A DNA stretch of 64,000 bases from Linnemannia hyalina (lineage: Eukaryota > Mortierellomycota > Mortierellomycetes > Mortierellales > Mortierellaceae), in assembly GCA_019671135.1 (NCBI GenBank), contig JAHRHY010000006.1, positions 1,736,001 to 1,800,000 on the forward strand, in the 5' to 3' direction. Of this stretch, positions 35,261 to 47,649 are shown piece after piece. A program made the position numbers and the translations under genes. The notes beneath the pieces are model-generated. The model made no database searches and was not told where the DNA came from. It saw nothing but the letters and a program-made list of their open reading frames with translations. Each line of letters begins with the position of its first letter. The first letter of the stretch is position 1.

Positions 35261-37531
35261 CTAGTCGTAGTCACCATACCCATAGGCATCGTCATAGTCA
35301 TAGTCATCACCGCCGTATCCTACGTCTCCATCGGATGCGTCGTTGCCACCAGCAACATCGTCCAGCAGCCCCTCCTCTACTCCTTCTTCTTCTTCTCCTT
35401 CCATATCCTTGTTCTCCGTCGAGGGTCCCTGGATGTGCTGAAGGACGCGCTGACCCGGCCGTGGCAATGCTTTCCTTGCTGCGTCAAGATCATTGTCAGA
35501 ATCGCTCAACGCCTCAAGACGGAGCTTCCAGGAACGCTCTCCTACTACTGCCTCTGGTGGTCCACCCTTATCCGGCGCTTGTCCTTCTCGAGCTCGTTTC
35601 CGTCGCTCTCGCCCCTTCTTGGAGGCCTCAGTGGCCTTTCGTCGCTCCTCTGCCAACTTTGAAATCTGCTCCGCCTCGTGATAGGCCTGAGTCATGACTC
35701 GGTGCATGGACTTCATATCCGGCTCGGAGCGAAGATAGCTGCTCCACTCCTCATCATCCAAATCCTTCTCCGTCAGCTCGGTCGAATCCAGCTCTTCCTG
35801 TGATCGTACAATTTTTGGCTTGGCCTGGCGGGCCAGACTGATCACGACCCAATCAGCCAGACAGTTGTCGGACGCGTCCAAGATTTCGTCCTCGGTCCTT
35901 GTCCTAAGAACCAGCAGTTGCTTGATCCACTCAAATCGCTGAGAATCCTTTCGACTCAAATGTTGACCTTGTGTCGTAGGGTCGGCAATCGACTGTTTCG
36001 CTGTTTGAATGAGCTCGCCCAATCGATCGCGTCGCTTGACCTTGGCGACGTAGGCAGGTGGATCATGACGCCGAGCAGTCATGCCGGCTAGTATATCCTT
36101 GCTTGCCAATGGAGCGTCGTCAATGCCATCACGCACAATGGACTGACCATCGCCTTCGCTGCGCTCATCCTGCTCTTGACTGAAATCGTCGTCGCCAGTT
36201 CGTTGATCTTCCCATCCCTCATCAACACCTTCATCTCCTTCCTCTCCGCACTCGCCGTTGTCCTCGCCTGTTTCCTCCACAGAGTCGGCATCTCCTTCGC
36301 CTTCGTGCTCTCCTTCTTCAGTAGCCCTGTCAATGAGAGCCCAAAGTTGTCTATTCTTGTCCTGCAAATGCCCAAAGTACTTGATAACGTCCTCCGTAAA
36401 GTAGACTAGCTTTTTCTCGGTGATATGTGCAGCTTTATCGACAAACGGCAGACGATGAGCCCACTCCAAGATGCACTTCCTCAGCTCCCGATAACGGCTC
36501 ATTATGGTTGAGGGGATTGAGTTGTACATGAATCCGACCAATTGTAGCATCTCCTTGGGAGTTTCGGTGAGTTGCAGACGAACCTCCAGAGCGACAATAA
36601 GACATGCGGCGACCAATGGTTGGATCCTGCGGGAGTTGTCGAGGCTTGAATCCGCTGCAATGATCATGAACTTTTGCGACATCGATAGGAGCCCTCGAAG
36701 GCGCCTCGAGCGTTCCACCGACTCCACATTGATACCAAGGGCATCCTTGACGTCCTGGGGAAGGTTTGCATAGTCGTCCCGCTCGATCGATTCCGAACTC
36801 CCAATGCTCAGGATACGCTCGAGCTCAGTCCATGGATCCTCCTCAACAACATAGAGTCCCGTCCCCATGTCGATTGTTTTCCGTTTGACGAGGAAGGCTC
36901 GGACCCTCTTGTAGTCGGCTCCGAGGGTGTACGGCGACAAACCTGACTGTGTGGCAAGCTCGATAAGTCGAAGTTTCTTCCCTGCCTCCCTGGCCGCGAT
37001 GTACAGACAGGCCAAGGCTTTGCCGTCCCCCACGACTTTCATCATCCGCTTGACGAGGACGAAAAAGAAGATGGCTCGCCTCACAACAACGTCGGAGAGT
37101 CCATTCGCCCGGCCTACCGACGTGATGACAACTCTTGCCTCCTCCAACCGCTGCATATGGCGCCTGGTATAAACTGTCACATTCGTTATCCCCACTGGTG
37201 TGTTCCTTAGTGATCTCGCGTCGCCTTCTCCTTGGCCGGTTCTAGTGCGCTTGTCGCGAGCCCTCTTATCTTTACTGGCTAACTCTCGTCCAGTAGCTGA
37301 GACTCGGGTGAGACCGTATCCATGGTATGAATTGGGATTGTCCTCCAACATGTTCTCGTTGGCAACAAGGCCACAGTCGACGCAGACCAAGGTGGCGGTC
37401 TCGTTGTCCTCAGCGAGCCTGTGGCCCCCACAGCCAGTGCATTGGCGTTTTGATCTCGATGCAAACGGATTGGGGCTACGTGTGGTTGGCTGTAGTTGTG
37501 TAGTAGCGATGGTGTTGATCGGCGTGCTCAT
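35261..37531 (-). CDS. BRF1: TFIIB-related factor, BRF1-like subunit of TFIIIB
   Basis: General factor for RNA polymerase III. One exon, 756 residues from the Met at 37531, whose context is caccATG; the open frame reaches further up to 37729 but those residues look like leader. The TFIIB zinc ribbon holds C31, C34, C50 and C53 (CTGC...CVDC). Two cyclin folds follow at about 125-340, with RAIFFFVLVKRMMKVVGDGKALACLYIAAREAGK as the first repeat's core helices and IQPLVAACLIVALEVRLQLTETPKEM in the second. A block near 640-680 (DLDDEEWSSYLRSEPDM) resembles the TBP-binding homology block of Brf1. The end is very acidic and Tyr/Gly/Asp-rich (YDYDDAYGYGDYD). TFIIB itself is much shorter. BRF1 is the best fit; a divergent paralogue is the alternative. 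Confidence 0.75.
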   Translation of the reverse strand: MSTPINTIATTQLQPTTRSPNPFASRSKRQCTGCGGHRLAEDNETATLVCVDCGLVANENMLEDNPNSYHGYGLTRVSATGRELASKDKRARDKRTRTGQGEGDARSLRNTPVGITNVTVYTRRHMQRLEEARVVITSVGRANGLSDVVVRRAIFFFVLVKRMMKVVGDGKALACLYIAAREAGKKLRLIELATQSGLSPYTLGADYKRVRAFLVKRKTIDMGTGLYVVEEDPWTELERILSIGSSESIERDDYANLPQDVKDALGINVESVERSRRLRGLLSMSQKFMIIAADSSLDNSRRIQPLVAACLIVALEVRLQLTETPKEMLQLVGFMYNSIPSTIMSRYRELRKCILEWAHRLPFVDKAAHITEKKLVYFTEDVIKYFGHLQDKNRQLWALIDRATEEGEHEGEGDADSVEETGEDNGECGEEGDEGVDEGWEDQRTGDDDFSQEQDERSEGDGQSIVRDGIDDAPLASKDILAGMTARRHDPPAYVAKVKRRDRLGELIQTAKQSIADPTTQGQHLSRKDSQRFEWIKQLLVLRTRTEDEILDASDNCLADWVVISLARQAKPKIVRSQEELDSTELTEKDLDDEEWSSYLRSEPDMKSMHRVMTQAYHEAEQISKLAEERRKATEASKKGRERRKRAREGQAPDKGGPPEAVVGERSWKLRLEALSDSDNDLDAARKALPRPGQRVLQHIQGPSTENKDMEGEEEEGVEEGLLDDVAGGNDASDGDVGYGGDDYDYDDAYGYGDYD

Positions 37532-40500
37532 GGTGGAAGGCGGTGTTGCATGGATGTGGAGCGTATGGGGAGATGTCGTTGAGGGGTTGATGCTGTCAAG
37601 AAGCGAGAAGGAAATGGCGGAGTGAGAGAAAAAAGGAAGCAGGAACAATTTCGACAAGCCACCGATTTTCGAGTGATCAGACGACAAAGGTGATACATGA
37701 TCACGGACACCCTTGACCCTGTCCGACACCTAAAAAAAAGGGGCTGATCACCTTGCAGCATTTGATCAGAAGGGCGAAGCGTGGGTGCACCAGCGGTAGA
37801 ATTAGTGAGACATATTAGGTGCAAGTGAAAGGAATTGATCATAGCGAAGGAGACATAGGAACAGTAACGTCTTCTGAACAGGGCAGTACACTAACTTGTG
37901 CTCCGCGTACGCACCATAGCTACAAGGGCAAACTGGATTACTCTCGCAATGACAGGCAATCGGGCTGAATCGCTTTATTTCAAATAAAAGCCCGATTATT
38001 CTATCCTAACGTCTTCAAACGGTTTATCATTTCCTTACAACTCATTCATCCACACACGTCTCTCTCTCTCTCCCGCTCGTTCTCTATCCGTATGCGACAT
38101 AGACATAGATATAAAATATGTGTGTGTAGTTGGCGTGTTGTTGCGTTGGTTTTGAGATAGATCTTCTTGTGCCCCACCTTCTCTCCTCTTTGAGCAGCAG
38201 AGTAACGAATCACGTTGTCAACATTGCTGTCCTGATTTGGAAAATCGTAAAATCTTCGCACACCCCTACCCCTGAGTGTTCAACATCAATCTGGACTCGT
38301 CTTTGTAACTACACTTTTTTTTGTTCTCTTTGCCCCCTCTTGTATGAGATGTTGATCACCCCATGCCTTCATCTACTTCATCTATCTGTTCCTCTTTAAT
38401 CCTGCCGCGCATGCCACCCCTTCACAGACCCCTTTTTCTTCTTCAACAGCCTGCCGCGACCTTTCAATCAGCCCGCAAAGCACAAAGTGCAGAATGGAGC
38501 AATAAAAATGAACAAAAAAGAAAAGCAACAAAGTTGTTCACTCTCCGATCAGGCGAAGCTGACTCCTTTCCCTACTTTAAAAAATCCATATTTTATTGTA
38601 AACCCCTTTTTCAATTCATTTCTCCACTTTACAGTTCATCGACCTGTAACTCTCTTTTTTTTTTTTTTTTCAACTCGACTCGTTTCTTTAGGATGATCGT
38701 TTGTTGTCCGCCTGTTGTGTTAATTTGTTGATTTTCTTTGACATTCCATCGAGGACACAAGTTTCTCTCTTGTGCTTTTTCAATCGATCAAAAACAGGAA
38801 AAGAGGGGGACCCGGGAATTAGTTGTTGTCAGCACCTCTTATGGGCACGAAGCTCCTTCCTTCTTCTCTCTTTGTCATCCCTTCCATGGGCCACCACGCT
38901 CTTTGGTAACGATTCTTCTTTCTCCTAAACACAACAACAAATAAACAAACAAACAGGCAAAAGGAAGTGCACGAGGAATATTCTCCTTAGTGTACATCCT
39001 CTATTCTTTGTGCCCAACAAAATAATGTGCATAGCTTCAGATCAGTGTTCTAGACATCTGAAAAAGAAACAAAACACAAAGAGCAAGCAAGAAAGCTGAT
39101 ATGCAGTCAAAGCTTCACTTGCGCAGACGCGCCTGCTCTCCCCTCCTATTTCTCCTCCCTCAATCAGCAACACCCGAAGCTGTCTCATTGCTATGAGTGG
39201 GCGTAGCATTGGCGGCAAAATGAAGTACCATTCAGAACATAACATATACAAAGTGCGGAGAGGATGGGTGGACGGGCCAAACGAAGGGTTTAATGGGGGG
39301 GACATTTAAAAAGACTGAGTGGAAAAAAATCTCCCCCCTCACCAGCAGCATGCGAAACACATAGAACAAACTAGGCGCTAAAGGCACAGACATTTTCCCT
39401 TCGCAATGGGTCGGGGATTGTTCAATGGCAGGGTGCGAAGCAAATGGAATAGGAAGGAAGTATGGATTGAGGTGCAAAATCGCTTTGAAACTGCGGCTCC
39501 GTTCATTGAGCAAAGTAGGGTCCAAAAAGAAAGTGTAGAGTTGTCGGGGTGCGAGAAAGTAGGTTGTCAGGATCAGGGTGATGGCCAGGGTTGAAATGGT
39601 CAAGCAAGCGTCAAGGTTGCGATCATGAGGACGCAATGTTGAAGGAGAAAGAAAACGAAGAAGACACGCCATTCCGGGAGATAAACGAACAACGAGGTGA
39701 TTGCTACGTCGAATAGAAACAGAATACGGCATGATGAGTAACATGGCGATAGATCAGGGGCGATGGTGAATGCCTTTACTCTTTAACATTGAAGAAGGAT
39801 TGCCGTTTTTCCTAAAGAAAGGAGTCAGCGACGCAGTTGTTTGAATAAGGGGAGCTATTCATTCGTGGTAATATTGAAAAACTTTAATTGGCCATTTCAA
39901 TTCGTGAGGGGGAGAGCGTGGAAAAGTTGAGCGAAGTTGAGTTTGGACGAGAGTTGTTCGCTTTGTCCATTCACAGCACCACATCGCGCTGATCTAAAAC
40001 CACCTTCGTCTTTTGAAGGTTTCCCGTACTTTCGTCTCGACTTGACTCGTTTCTCGGGCACTGTTTTCGCGTTCAGCTGAAGGAAGATGAAGGGAACGAC
40101 GGTTCATCGTCCCTGGGCTATTGTCAACTCACTCGAGCGGGGTTGTGCCATTGTGTGGGACTCTGAAATACCAAAGACAAGAAGACAGAAAAAAGGTATA
40201 TAAGGGGAGGGTTGCATCCATCCCTACTTCCTACTTCCTCTTCCCCTCTCTCTCTCTCTCCTTCACTTCCCTGTCTCTTCATCTTCGTCATCCATAGTAC
40301 TCCCAATCCTCTTTTGACTACCTTGGTTTTCTACATCCTCCTTCCTTCCCTCCCTTCCCTTAATACTAATTCAAGACAATAAGATCGCCTCTCCTTCCCC
40401 TTCCTCTGTGCATCCAACCCGCATTAGCACACATTCTCACATCCAAAAGCACGGCCTCCTTTTTATTCGCCTAAAATAACAACAAACAAAACACAAACAT

Positions 40501-40549
40501 AAACAAACACGTTAATATACCATTACCTACAAGAGAGCATCCCCCAAAA
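37532..40549. other. 3-kb gene-free divergent interval
   Basis: Lies between the BRF1-like gene (-) and the MFS transporter (+). No conserved frame found; T-rich and AC-rich simple sequence dominates 38000-39000. The part next to the transporter has a TATA box and CT-rich leader. Nothing else supported. Confidence 0.45.
40197..40203 (+). promoter_or_regulatory. TATA box of the MFS transporter gene
   Basis: TATATAA followed by a long CT-rich leader, 347 nt before the start at 40550. The leader length would be about 300 nt. Confidence 0.55.
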
Positions 40550-42470
40550 ATGTCGATGAAGATCTCCTCCAAAAACATGATCAAATACCTGTCTTTGGTG
40601 GTCGGTATCCTGGTCATGTCCCTCTCCGGCTCCCTCTTCTCCTTTGCCTCCATCTCGACCGACCTCAAGGCCCGCTTCGGTTTTAGCTCCTCCAACATCA
40701 ATCTGCTCTCCGCCATCGGTGATACCTCTATGTATGTCGGTTTCCTCATCGTTGGTCCCATCTTCGACCACTATGGTGAACGCTGGACCATGATCACCGC
40801 CTCTGTCCTCACCTTCCTTGGTTACGGAGGCATGTACATTGCCTATGCCAAGGCATGGGGTGGTCTTGGTTTCCTCATGGTCCTCTATTGTCTTGCCGGT
40901 GTTGCCTCCACTGCTGGGTAAGTTATTTTCTATTATTTTTTCTCCGCTGCAATTATATGGGTCATACCATTTCTCTCCTTCTCTGACTGTGGGATGCAGC
41001 TACAGTTATAATTGATTCTAATCTCCTATCCTCGTCTTCCTTCTTGTCCTTCTTTTTTCTTTCTCTTGGCTTACCTTGGGATGACTACAATGTTTTAGAT
41101 ACCTAGCCGCGCTTGCAGCCAACATGGCCAACTTCCCAGCCTCAACTTCAGGTACCGTCTCGGGTATCCTCCTCGCCTTTTTCGGACTCTCCGCAACATT
41201 GTTCTCCCAGATCAAGACTCACCTCTTCTCGGGTCACGATGAGGTTGCCGATCCTAACTCGACCCTCAAGGGCACCAAGGCCACCCAGAATTTCTTGCTC
41301 TTCTTGACTATCATCACTACCGCCATCTACCTCATCGGCGCCGTCTTCATGGTCAAGATCAAAAAGCCCGTCATCAAGGCCCTCGACTCAGGCCCATCCT
41401 CCAACTCCACCGTCAATAGCTCCTCGGACATTGAAAAGGCCGCCGCCGCTGCTGCTGCTGCTGCTGCCACAATCCCGGCTGCCACCGTTGGATCCACTCC
41501 CATCCAAGCCTTGTCCCGTAGCACCACATTCACTCCCTCGATGAAGAACGGCCGCGAGGGTTGGAACAACTCAAGCACCACCCTTGACAAGGAATCCGTG
41601 GCCCCTCGCACCGCTCATCACCTCCCTGGCGATGCCATCCTCGAGTCGACAGCCCCTGCGCTGATAGCCCCCAGCAGCAACGGCGGCATCATCACCACCA
41701 CCGATGTCTCCAAGACCTGGTTCAACCCCTACCTAACCTCGATCGACATGAAGCCTAAGGCCCTTCTGGTCGAATCCACCTTTTGGTTCTTTGTCATCGC
41801 CCAAGTCTCCCAGCAAGGCTTCTCCTACATCAACAACGTCGACTCTATCGTTCACGCCGTCCTCGACCCCCTGGACCCCTCCACAGTCACCCGCGCCGTC
41901 TCCCTGACCGGTCTCCACGTCACCCTGATCTCCATCGGCAACTGTCTCGGTCGTCTGGCCTCGGGTATCCTCTCTGACTGGGTCATCAGCCGCTACCGCA
42001 TCTCCCGCTCCATCTTCTTCTTCATCTCCGAGATCCTGATCCTCATCCCCTTGATCATCATGGGCTTCTCCACCGGCATCGTCTCTATGCCTCTCCTCAT
42101 TATTAGCTCCTGCCTCATCGGTGCCACCTACGGAGCCACCGGCGCCCTCTTTGCCTCCATGACCCGCGACTTTTTCGGTGACACCTACTACGGCACCAAC
42201 TGTGGAATGGTCATGGTCCTCAACGGTTTCAACCCCATCATCGCCAACCAGATCTATGGTGTCTTCTACGACCGTGCCGCCAAGAAAATGGACCCCACTC
42301 ACGAGTCCCAGTCCTCGGAGGACCATATGACCTGCTTGGGCAGTGCCTGCTACGACTCTGGTTTCAAGATCGCCTCCCTCCTCCAGGTCGTCTGTGTCGT
42401 TGCCGCTGGTCTTCTTTTCTGGGCCCATATGCGCAAGGGCCGCAAGCTCATGCAGCAGAACATGGCCTGA
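40550..42470 (+). CDS. MFS transporter, Mch1 / nodulin-like (NFD4) type
   Basis: Membrane transporter of the major facilitator superfamily. Two exons: 40550-40917 and 41099-42470; 579 residues. The first half has six membrane helices with the nodulin-like signature: SGSLFSFASISTDLKARFGFSSSNINLLSAIGD (shown here only to its Asp), then GPIFDHYGERW at the loop between helices 2 and 3, and GYLAALAANMANFP. A hydrophilic, Ala-rich loop of about 120 residues (an A9 tract included) separates the halves; FWFFVIAQVSQQGFSYINN opens the second half, which carries GRLASGILSDWV. The family includes yeast Mch1 and plant NFD4 proteins; no substrate is known with certainty. Strong C-ending codon preference suggests good expression. 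It converges with SF3B3, 200 bp apart. Confidence 0.86.
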
Positions 42471-42671
42471 AGCCCCAAACCAATTCACTTTCCTCAAAAA
42501 AGATCCCCCTCTGTACATATACCCATAATATTGCATTCCCCCTAGCATAACACGCGATAGTTAGACATCGCGGCACAGCATTCAGAACATTAAACAAAAA
42601 CGACTTATATTATTTTTTTGGGCGGGTTGAAATGAAAAAAGTACAATGAGAGTGGTCGGTTGCTTGACCTT

Positions 42672-45600
42672 CTAGATGGCACGAATACGCATATCCTCGA
42701 TCTTCTTCTGAATCTCGGCAGGTGTCCGGTCCAACTCTTCAGCGATCTGGCGCTTCTTGTCGCCCGACAGCAAGTTGTACTGCTCGCACATATCACCATC
42801 CACCGTGCCCTATAGAAACAAGATTTAAATAGAGGAAAAGCAGTTAGCGCCTTTGAGACACATCTCAATAGCATCAACAGCGACAAAAAGAGACATATAC
42901 AAGCTAGGATTACCTTGACCGGAACATGGTAGCCACGGTAGCTCAGATGGTCACGTCCAGCCAAGGGAGGCATCTCATTGCGCATATGCATCTCCAAGGT
43001 CTGGAAAAAATCAATGTCCTCCTTGGTCTGGAAGGGGATAAAGATACCAATGCCTCCCATGAACGATGTGTACAGAATCATCTCACGTCCACCTGCAACA
43101 AAGGTCGTCTTGGCCAACGACGTCAAGATATCTCCGACGTGGTAATGTGCCATCAGGTCAAGCTTGTGGGCAGCACCATGCAAGTAGCCCTTGCCGACCG
43201 ACTTGGAACCAGCCTCGTCCTCGTCAATCTCCTGACTGAGCTTCTGGGGTAACCGGCTGACAAAGAAGTTGCCAAACTTGTCTCCAGCCGCAACAGTGTC
43301 GTAGTCTATCATGGCCGAGCAAGAGATCCATCGGGGTGCCTTGTCATCTGCAAAGACGACAAGCTTGTTGTCGGCCGCAACGTATGAAACATAGTGGACC
43401 GACTCCTGGACGTCACCGATTACAATACGGCCACCTTGGTTGTGCAGCGTGACGATACAGTTGGGAAGCGAGCGGTTCTCACATTTCCGGAGCAGCTTGC
43501 GCTTGCCAAGGTCGTAGATGCGAAGCGTCTTGCCCACTCCTGCCAAAAGGCGACCCTGGAAATGCAAAAGTGCGTGAGGCACCTCGTCAACAGGTGTCTT
43601 GTGCACCAGCTCCAGACCCATGCCGTCATTGACAAACTTGTAGATATGGATGAACCCTGATGAGAGAGACTTGGGGGCCAGAGTCACATCAGCTGCGGTA
43701 CCGACAGCCAAGAACATATCACCTGCCTCAACGGCGAAGTTCAGGATGGCAACGCTGAATGCGGCCTCGTTCTGCTCCAACTCCAGGGTAAAAGTCGTCT
43801 CGGCGGTGGCAGGGTTGATGATCCTGATGAGAGAAGCCCACTTGCCGGGCGTCGACCGAGAGTGCCCGAAAACGACTGGGTCCAGTTCCTCCTCCTCTTC
43901 CTCGGTCTCAAATCCAAGCTCCTTCAGCTTCTTCTTCTTCTCCAAGGTCGAGTATGTCTGGTGGTCTGACTCAATGATGGCAATCGACTTGTGCACAGGG
44001 TTGACGACAAATCGGCGTGGCGTGTAGGTCAATGGGATGGGTGTCTCGTTAAAGACCTGACCAAACTTTTCGATGGTGAAAATCTTGAGAGCGTTTCCTG
44101 CAATCGCTACAACACCCTCTGGGCACTGCTCTGAAGTGAAACTGGCGGCAAACTCCAAAGCCTCATATGACAGTGGGTTGAGGTGGATCCTTGATTGCAT
44201 CTGGTAGCTGAGCCAAGGCCTGCTGGACAAAGCCAACACTGCTGGGTTTCCTGCCATGTTGAGCTCGAAAAGCTTGACAGACCGCGCACCCAAGAATCGG
44301 GTACGGGTGTCTGAAAGTTGTCCAGTGTTTTGCTCCAACACAGTGCGCAGCAACACTCCGTTCTGCAAACCAATGTTTAGGTAAAGTGTCGTCAAGGATC
44401 CTGCGGTAATCTGATCGGGCATGTCGATCATCACCAATGACTCTGGAATGGCCGAGAGGGCCTGCATACTGAGGGGCTCAAGGGTGCTGGAAGCATCCAA
44501 GCTGAGAATACGGACAGTGTTGTCATCACATCCAACAGCCAAGAAGCGAACGCGTCTCCTTCCGACAGGCAAAGGCTGGATACTCAAACAGGTGACATTG
44601 CCAGACATCTCCCTTCGCACGTTCGACTCACTCAAGTTACCGCTTTCATCGACCTCGAAATACACAAGTTCTCCTCCTGTCAAAGCGATCACGACTTGTT
44701 GGCTGTTGGTGGCGGCTCTCACGATCTGTCGGCCTCCTGGTGCGCGCCACTCCGTCACCTGTCTGTTGGCGCGAATATGACGGATACCCTGGGGGTAAAC
44801 TTGAAGCAAGGCATCCTGACCAAGCTGCTGCACTGCGATGGTGGGTGTTGTTGCCAAGAATCCGGTGTCCGTGACTTCCTCCACAGTCTCGCCAATCGAC
44901 AGAACCAGAGTTGCGTTGGAGAATGAGACGATAATGTATTGATCATAGAGATCGTCGGAAGTCAAACGTGTTGTCCAGACAGCTGTGGGGTTGGCTGGCA
45001 GTGGTGAAACAGCCATCTCGGTCACTTCCAGACCATGTCGCAATATCCTCATAGTCGACCGTGGCCCACGTCCGCACAACGCATAGATCTGAGGGGTGTC
45101 CTCATCCGTGAGATTGAGAACCTAATGAAGGAAGGGAGTGTCGTATAGGTTATTATCAAAATCGATGAGTGTGAGGGAGCTATTAAATAACAGATGTGCC
45201 AGCGTGTGCTCGTACCTTGGCATCGGTCAATGGCGACATGCTGGCGAGTTCATCCACAAGCAACAAGTTCTCCAGCGGTCTTGGCTTGAAGTAAACTGTG
45301 GTATCCAGAGTTCCATCATCCTTTGTAATAAAGTCATTACTCGAGTACTCGGGAGTGTCGTCGTCGTCGCCCAACTTTCCGAATTGATAGAATTGGCTAT
45401 TGGGAAGTGAAATGTGTGTCGCTGGTGAGTATCGATACTATGGATAAAGACATGCTAGGGAACTGACAAAGATTGAACAAAAGCTTACTGGTTTCCGAAT
45501 TCACTTGCGACAAACAGAAATCCGCTCTTCAAGATGCACAATCCTGCTGCTACTGAGACGGTGTCAAAGTACTTGATCTTGATCTCGTTGACAGTATCTC

Positions 45601-47076
45601 CTGTGTAATCAATAGTAACCTTGTACAAGTCGCCCTCCTCGCTCTGCAACAATAAGAAGAAAGAGTTCTAGAATATTTAATAAAGACGGAAAAATATGTG
45701 TAAGTTAAAAGGTTCACAATGCCAGATCAAGAGAGTTCTTTCAAACAATAAAAGTCTGCTACGAGCCGTAAGTATGTATACCTTCATCTTATGCACGACT
45801 CCAGAAACAATCAAAAGTCCTCGCTCCTTGTTCTCCAATGGATCCTTGCGTCTAGGAATAGGGACTGTGAGTGTAGCTGCGCCAATATGCTTATATGTGA
45901 TGTAGTTTTCTGAGCAGACGAGCACTCCAGACGGTCCATCCGTGCCTCCAGGGACTAGAAGAATGAAGAACACAGGCAGGACATATGTGAGTCGAATAAT
46001 GTCCGTGATCGTTGTATACTCGCAGCAAGCAAACAAAATGCAATCCATCATACCTGCAACAAGCATGTTGGATCGGCGGTCGACAGCTTCGCTCCATTTC
46101 CTGACAACGTGATTGAGACCGAGATCCAACTCGTAGTAAGTCAACATCTATGATTGTCAGTGAGGGTTCCTCTTGCGTTAGTACTGTTCCTCTTTTGGTT
46201 CCTGGCACTTGTCGATCTCAAAGGCGAAATCGTTGAAAAAGGGGCTTCGTTACCTTTTCTGTCTCCTTGTATGCCTCTCCTGTAGGATCCTGATCAGCCT
46301 CTGTGTAGTCGACTTCCAAGCATGCGAAAATAGGGTTCTCGAAGCCAACGTCGACTCCTGTGCAGTGCTGAACAATGGTGTGAGATTTGTGTGCCTCCAG
46401 AGGCGATCCGATCGTGAGCCTTGCTGCGATATCTCTGTTCAGAATGTACACCAGCTTCTGCTTCTCCATCGATCCTATTGACCAAAGCACAAAATAGACG
46501 TAGAAAAATATATAAGATGAGTGTCTGTGGGAAGGATTAAAATTAGAGTCTACGCCACCATTCAATTAAACGTACCGATCATGACAGCGCGACCCTTGGG
46601 GTCAACGGCAAGATATTGTCCTGGGACGATTCTTCGGCATCCAGACTTGCCAAACGTCTCCTGGTGAACCTTCTCAAACACGTTCTTGGCCGGATTATAT
46701 TCCAGAATAATGATCCTGCCCGAGTCTGAACCAATAACGATGTAATCTATTGTTTTGTGAACGTTGATCAGTCATGTCAATGTGGTGTTGTTTTTGTTAT
46801 GTCCAGGAGTATGCACACATGCGCGTTGTTCTTGAAAACGTGCGCGTTACCTTTGGAGGCACCGGTGAGACGGAAGGCGACGAGGGAGCGAATGACACCA
46901 AAGACGTCGTGGGAGAGGATCGAGTGGACCTTTCCTGTAGTGGTATCTGGCCTGAGCAACTCGATCCTGGAAACATGGGAGACGATGAGTTCCTGCTGTC
47001 TGGTCCCTGAGAAGTTTCCGAGGATGGCCTGGTTGATGGCATTGGGTGCCTGCAAGGTCAGGTTATACAGAAACAT
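42672..47076 (-). CDS. SF3B3: Splicing factor 3B subunit 3 (SF3b130 / Rse1)
   Basis: Beta-propeller scaffold of the U2 snRNP SF3b complex, related to DDB1. Nine exons: 47076-46851, 46746-46576, 46474-46254, 46147-46054, 45954-45782, 45667-45489, 45396-45216, 45121-42914, 42809-42672; 1196 residues against 1217 in man. The start [18 protein letters not shown] and end [19 protein letters not shown] match the family. Between them lie [76 protein letters not shown] [17 protein letters not shown] and QEVLYTTLxGGIG-like [12 protein letters not shown]. The sixth exon begins with NSFFFLLQ, easily missed because a stop-free alternative exists. The first seven exons are short, while exon 8 codes for 736 residues without an intron. 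Confidence 0.97.
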
Positions 47077-47649
47077 GGTGGGGAAGGGCTCGTCTCTGGG
47101 TGTAGGGTCGTTCCTTGTGCTGGTTTGAAAGTTGGACTTGGTCAAAGAGCTTGAGATTTGACCAAGTCCCACTTGAAGGTATGACGTCACAGATTTCAGT
47201 CTGCGCGAGGATATAAAGGCCGGCAATAACTATTTTCCCTATTTAAAATTTCAGTGCTTGCGTTAAACTGTATTAGCCCATTTTGCTTAAATATCATCCT
47301 CAATTCGCTTCTACTCTGGTCATCCTCCTCGTCACCCTCGCCTTCCCCTATTATCGCCTTCCTGCACAACTGCTATTGCGAAAGGTACGATGGTGCCACA
47401 CTTTATATTTTCATATAGCTGGGAGATAATGCATGGTGGTGGACTCACCATTTCCGATGACTGTTAAGATCATTGGCTATGGATTAAAGAGCTTCCGCTG
47501 TAGACCCGGTTGGGAAGAGCTGTCTCTGTCCCTTCAGCCAGTCGTAGGGCTGCTCTTGCGAGGTCCTGGACTAGTGACCCCCACAGTGGCTGGACCACAC
47601 GCGTCGGTGCACTCCTTCAGCAGAGGACCCGCATCTGACTGCGCTATAA
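47077..47649. other. Upstream of SF3B3 and edge of the accessory island
   Basis: SF3B3 promoter region; the leader next to the ATG is short. No second recognisable gene start seen. A 79-codon frame at 47433-47669 has no family features. Confidence 0.4.

Noticed and set aside
41733..42548. 271-codon antisense frame over the MFS transporter
   Set aside because: G/D/V-rich shadow caused by strong C-ending codon use of the sense gene.
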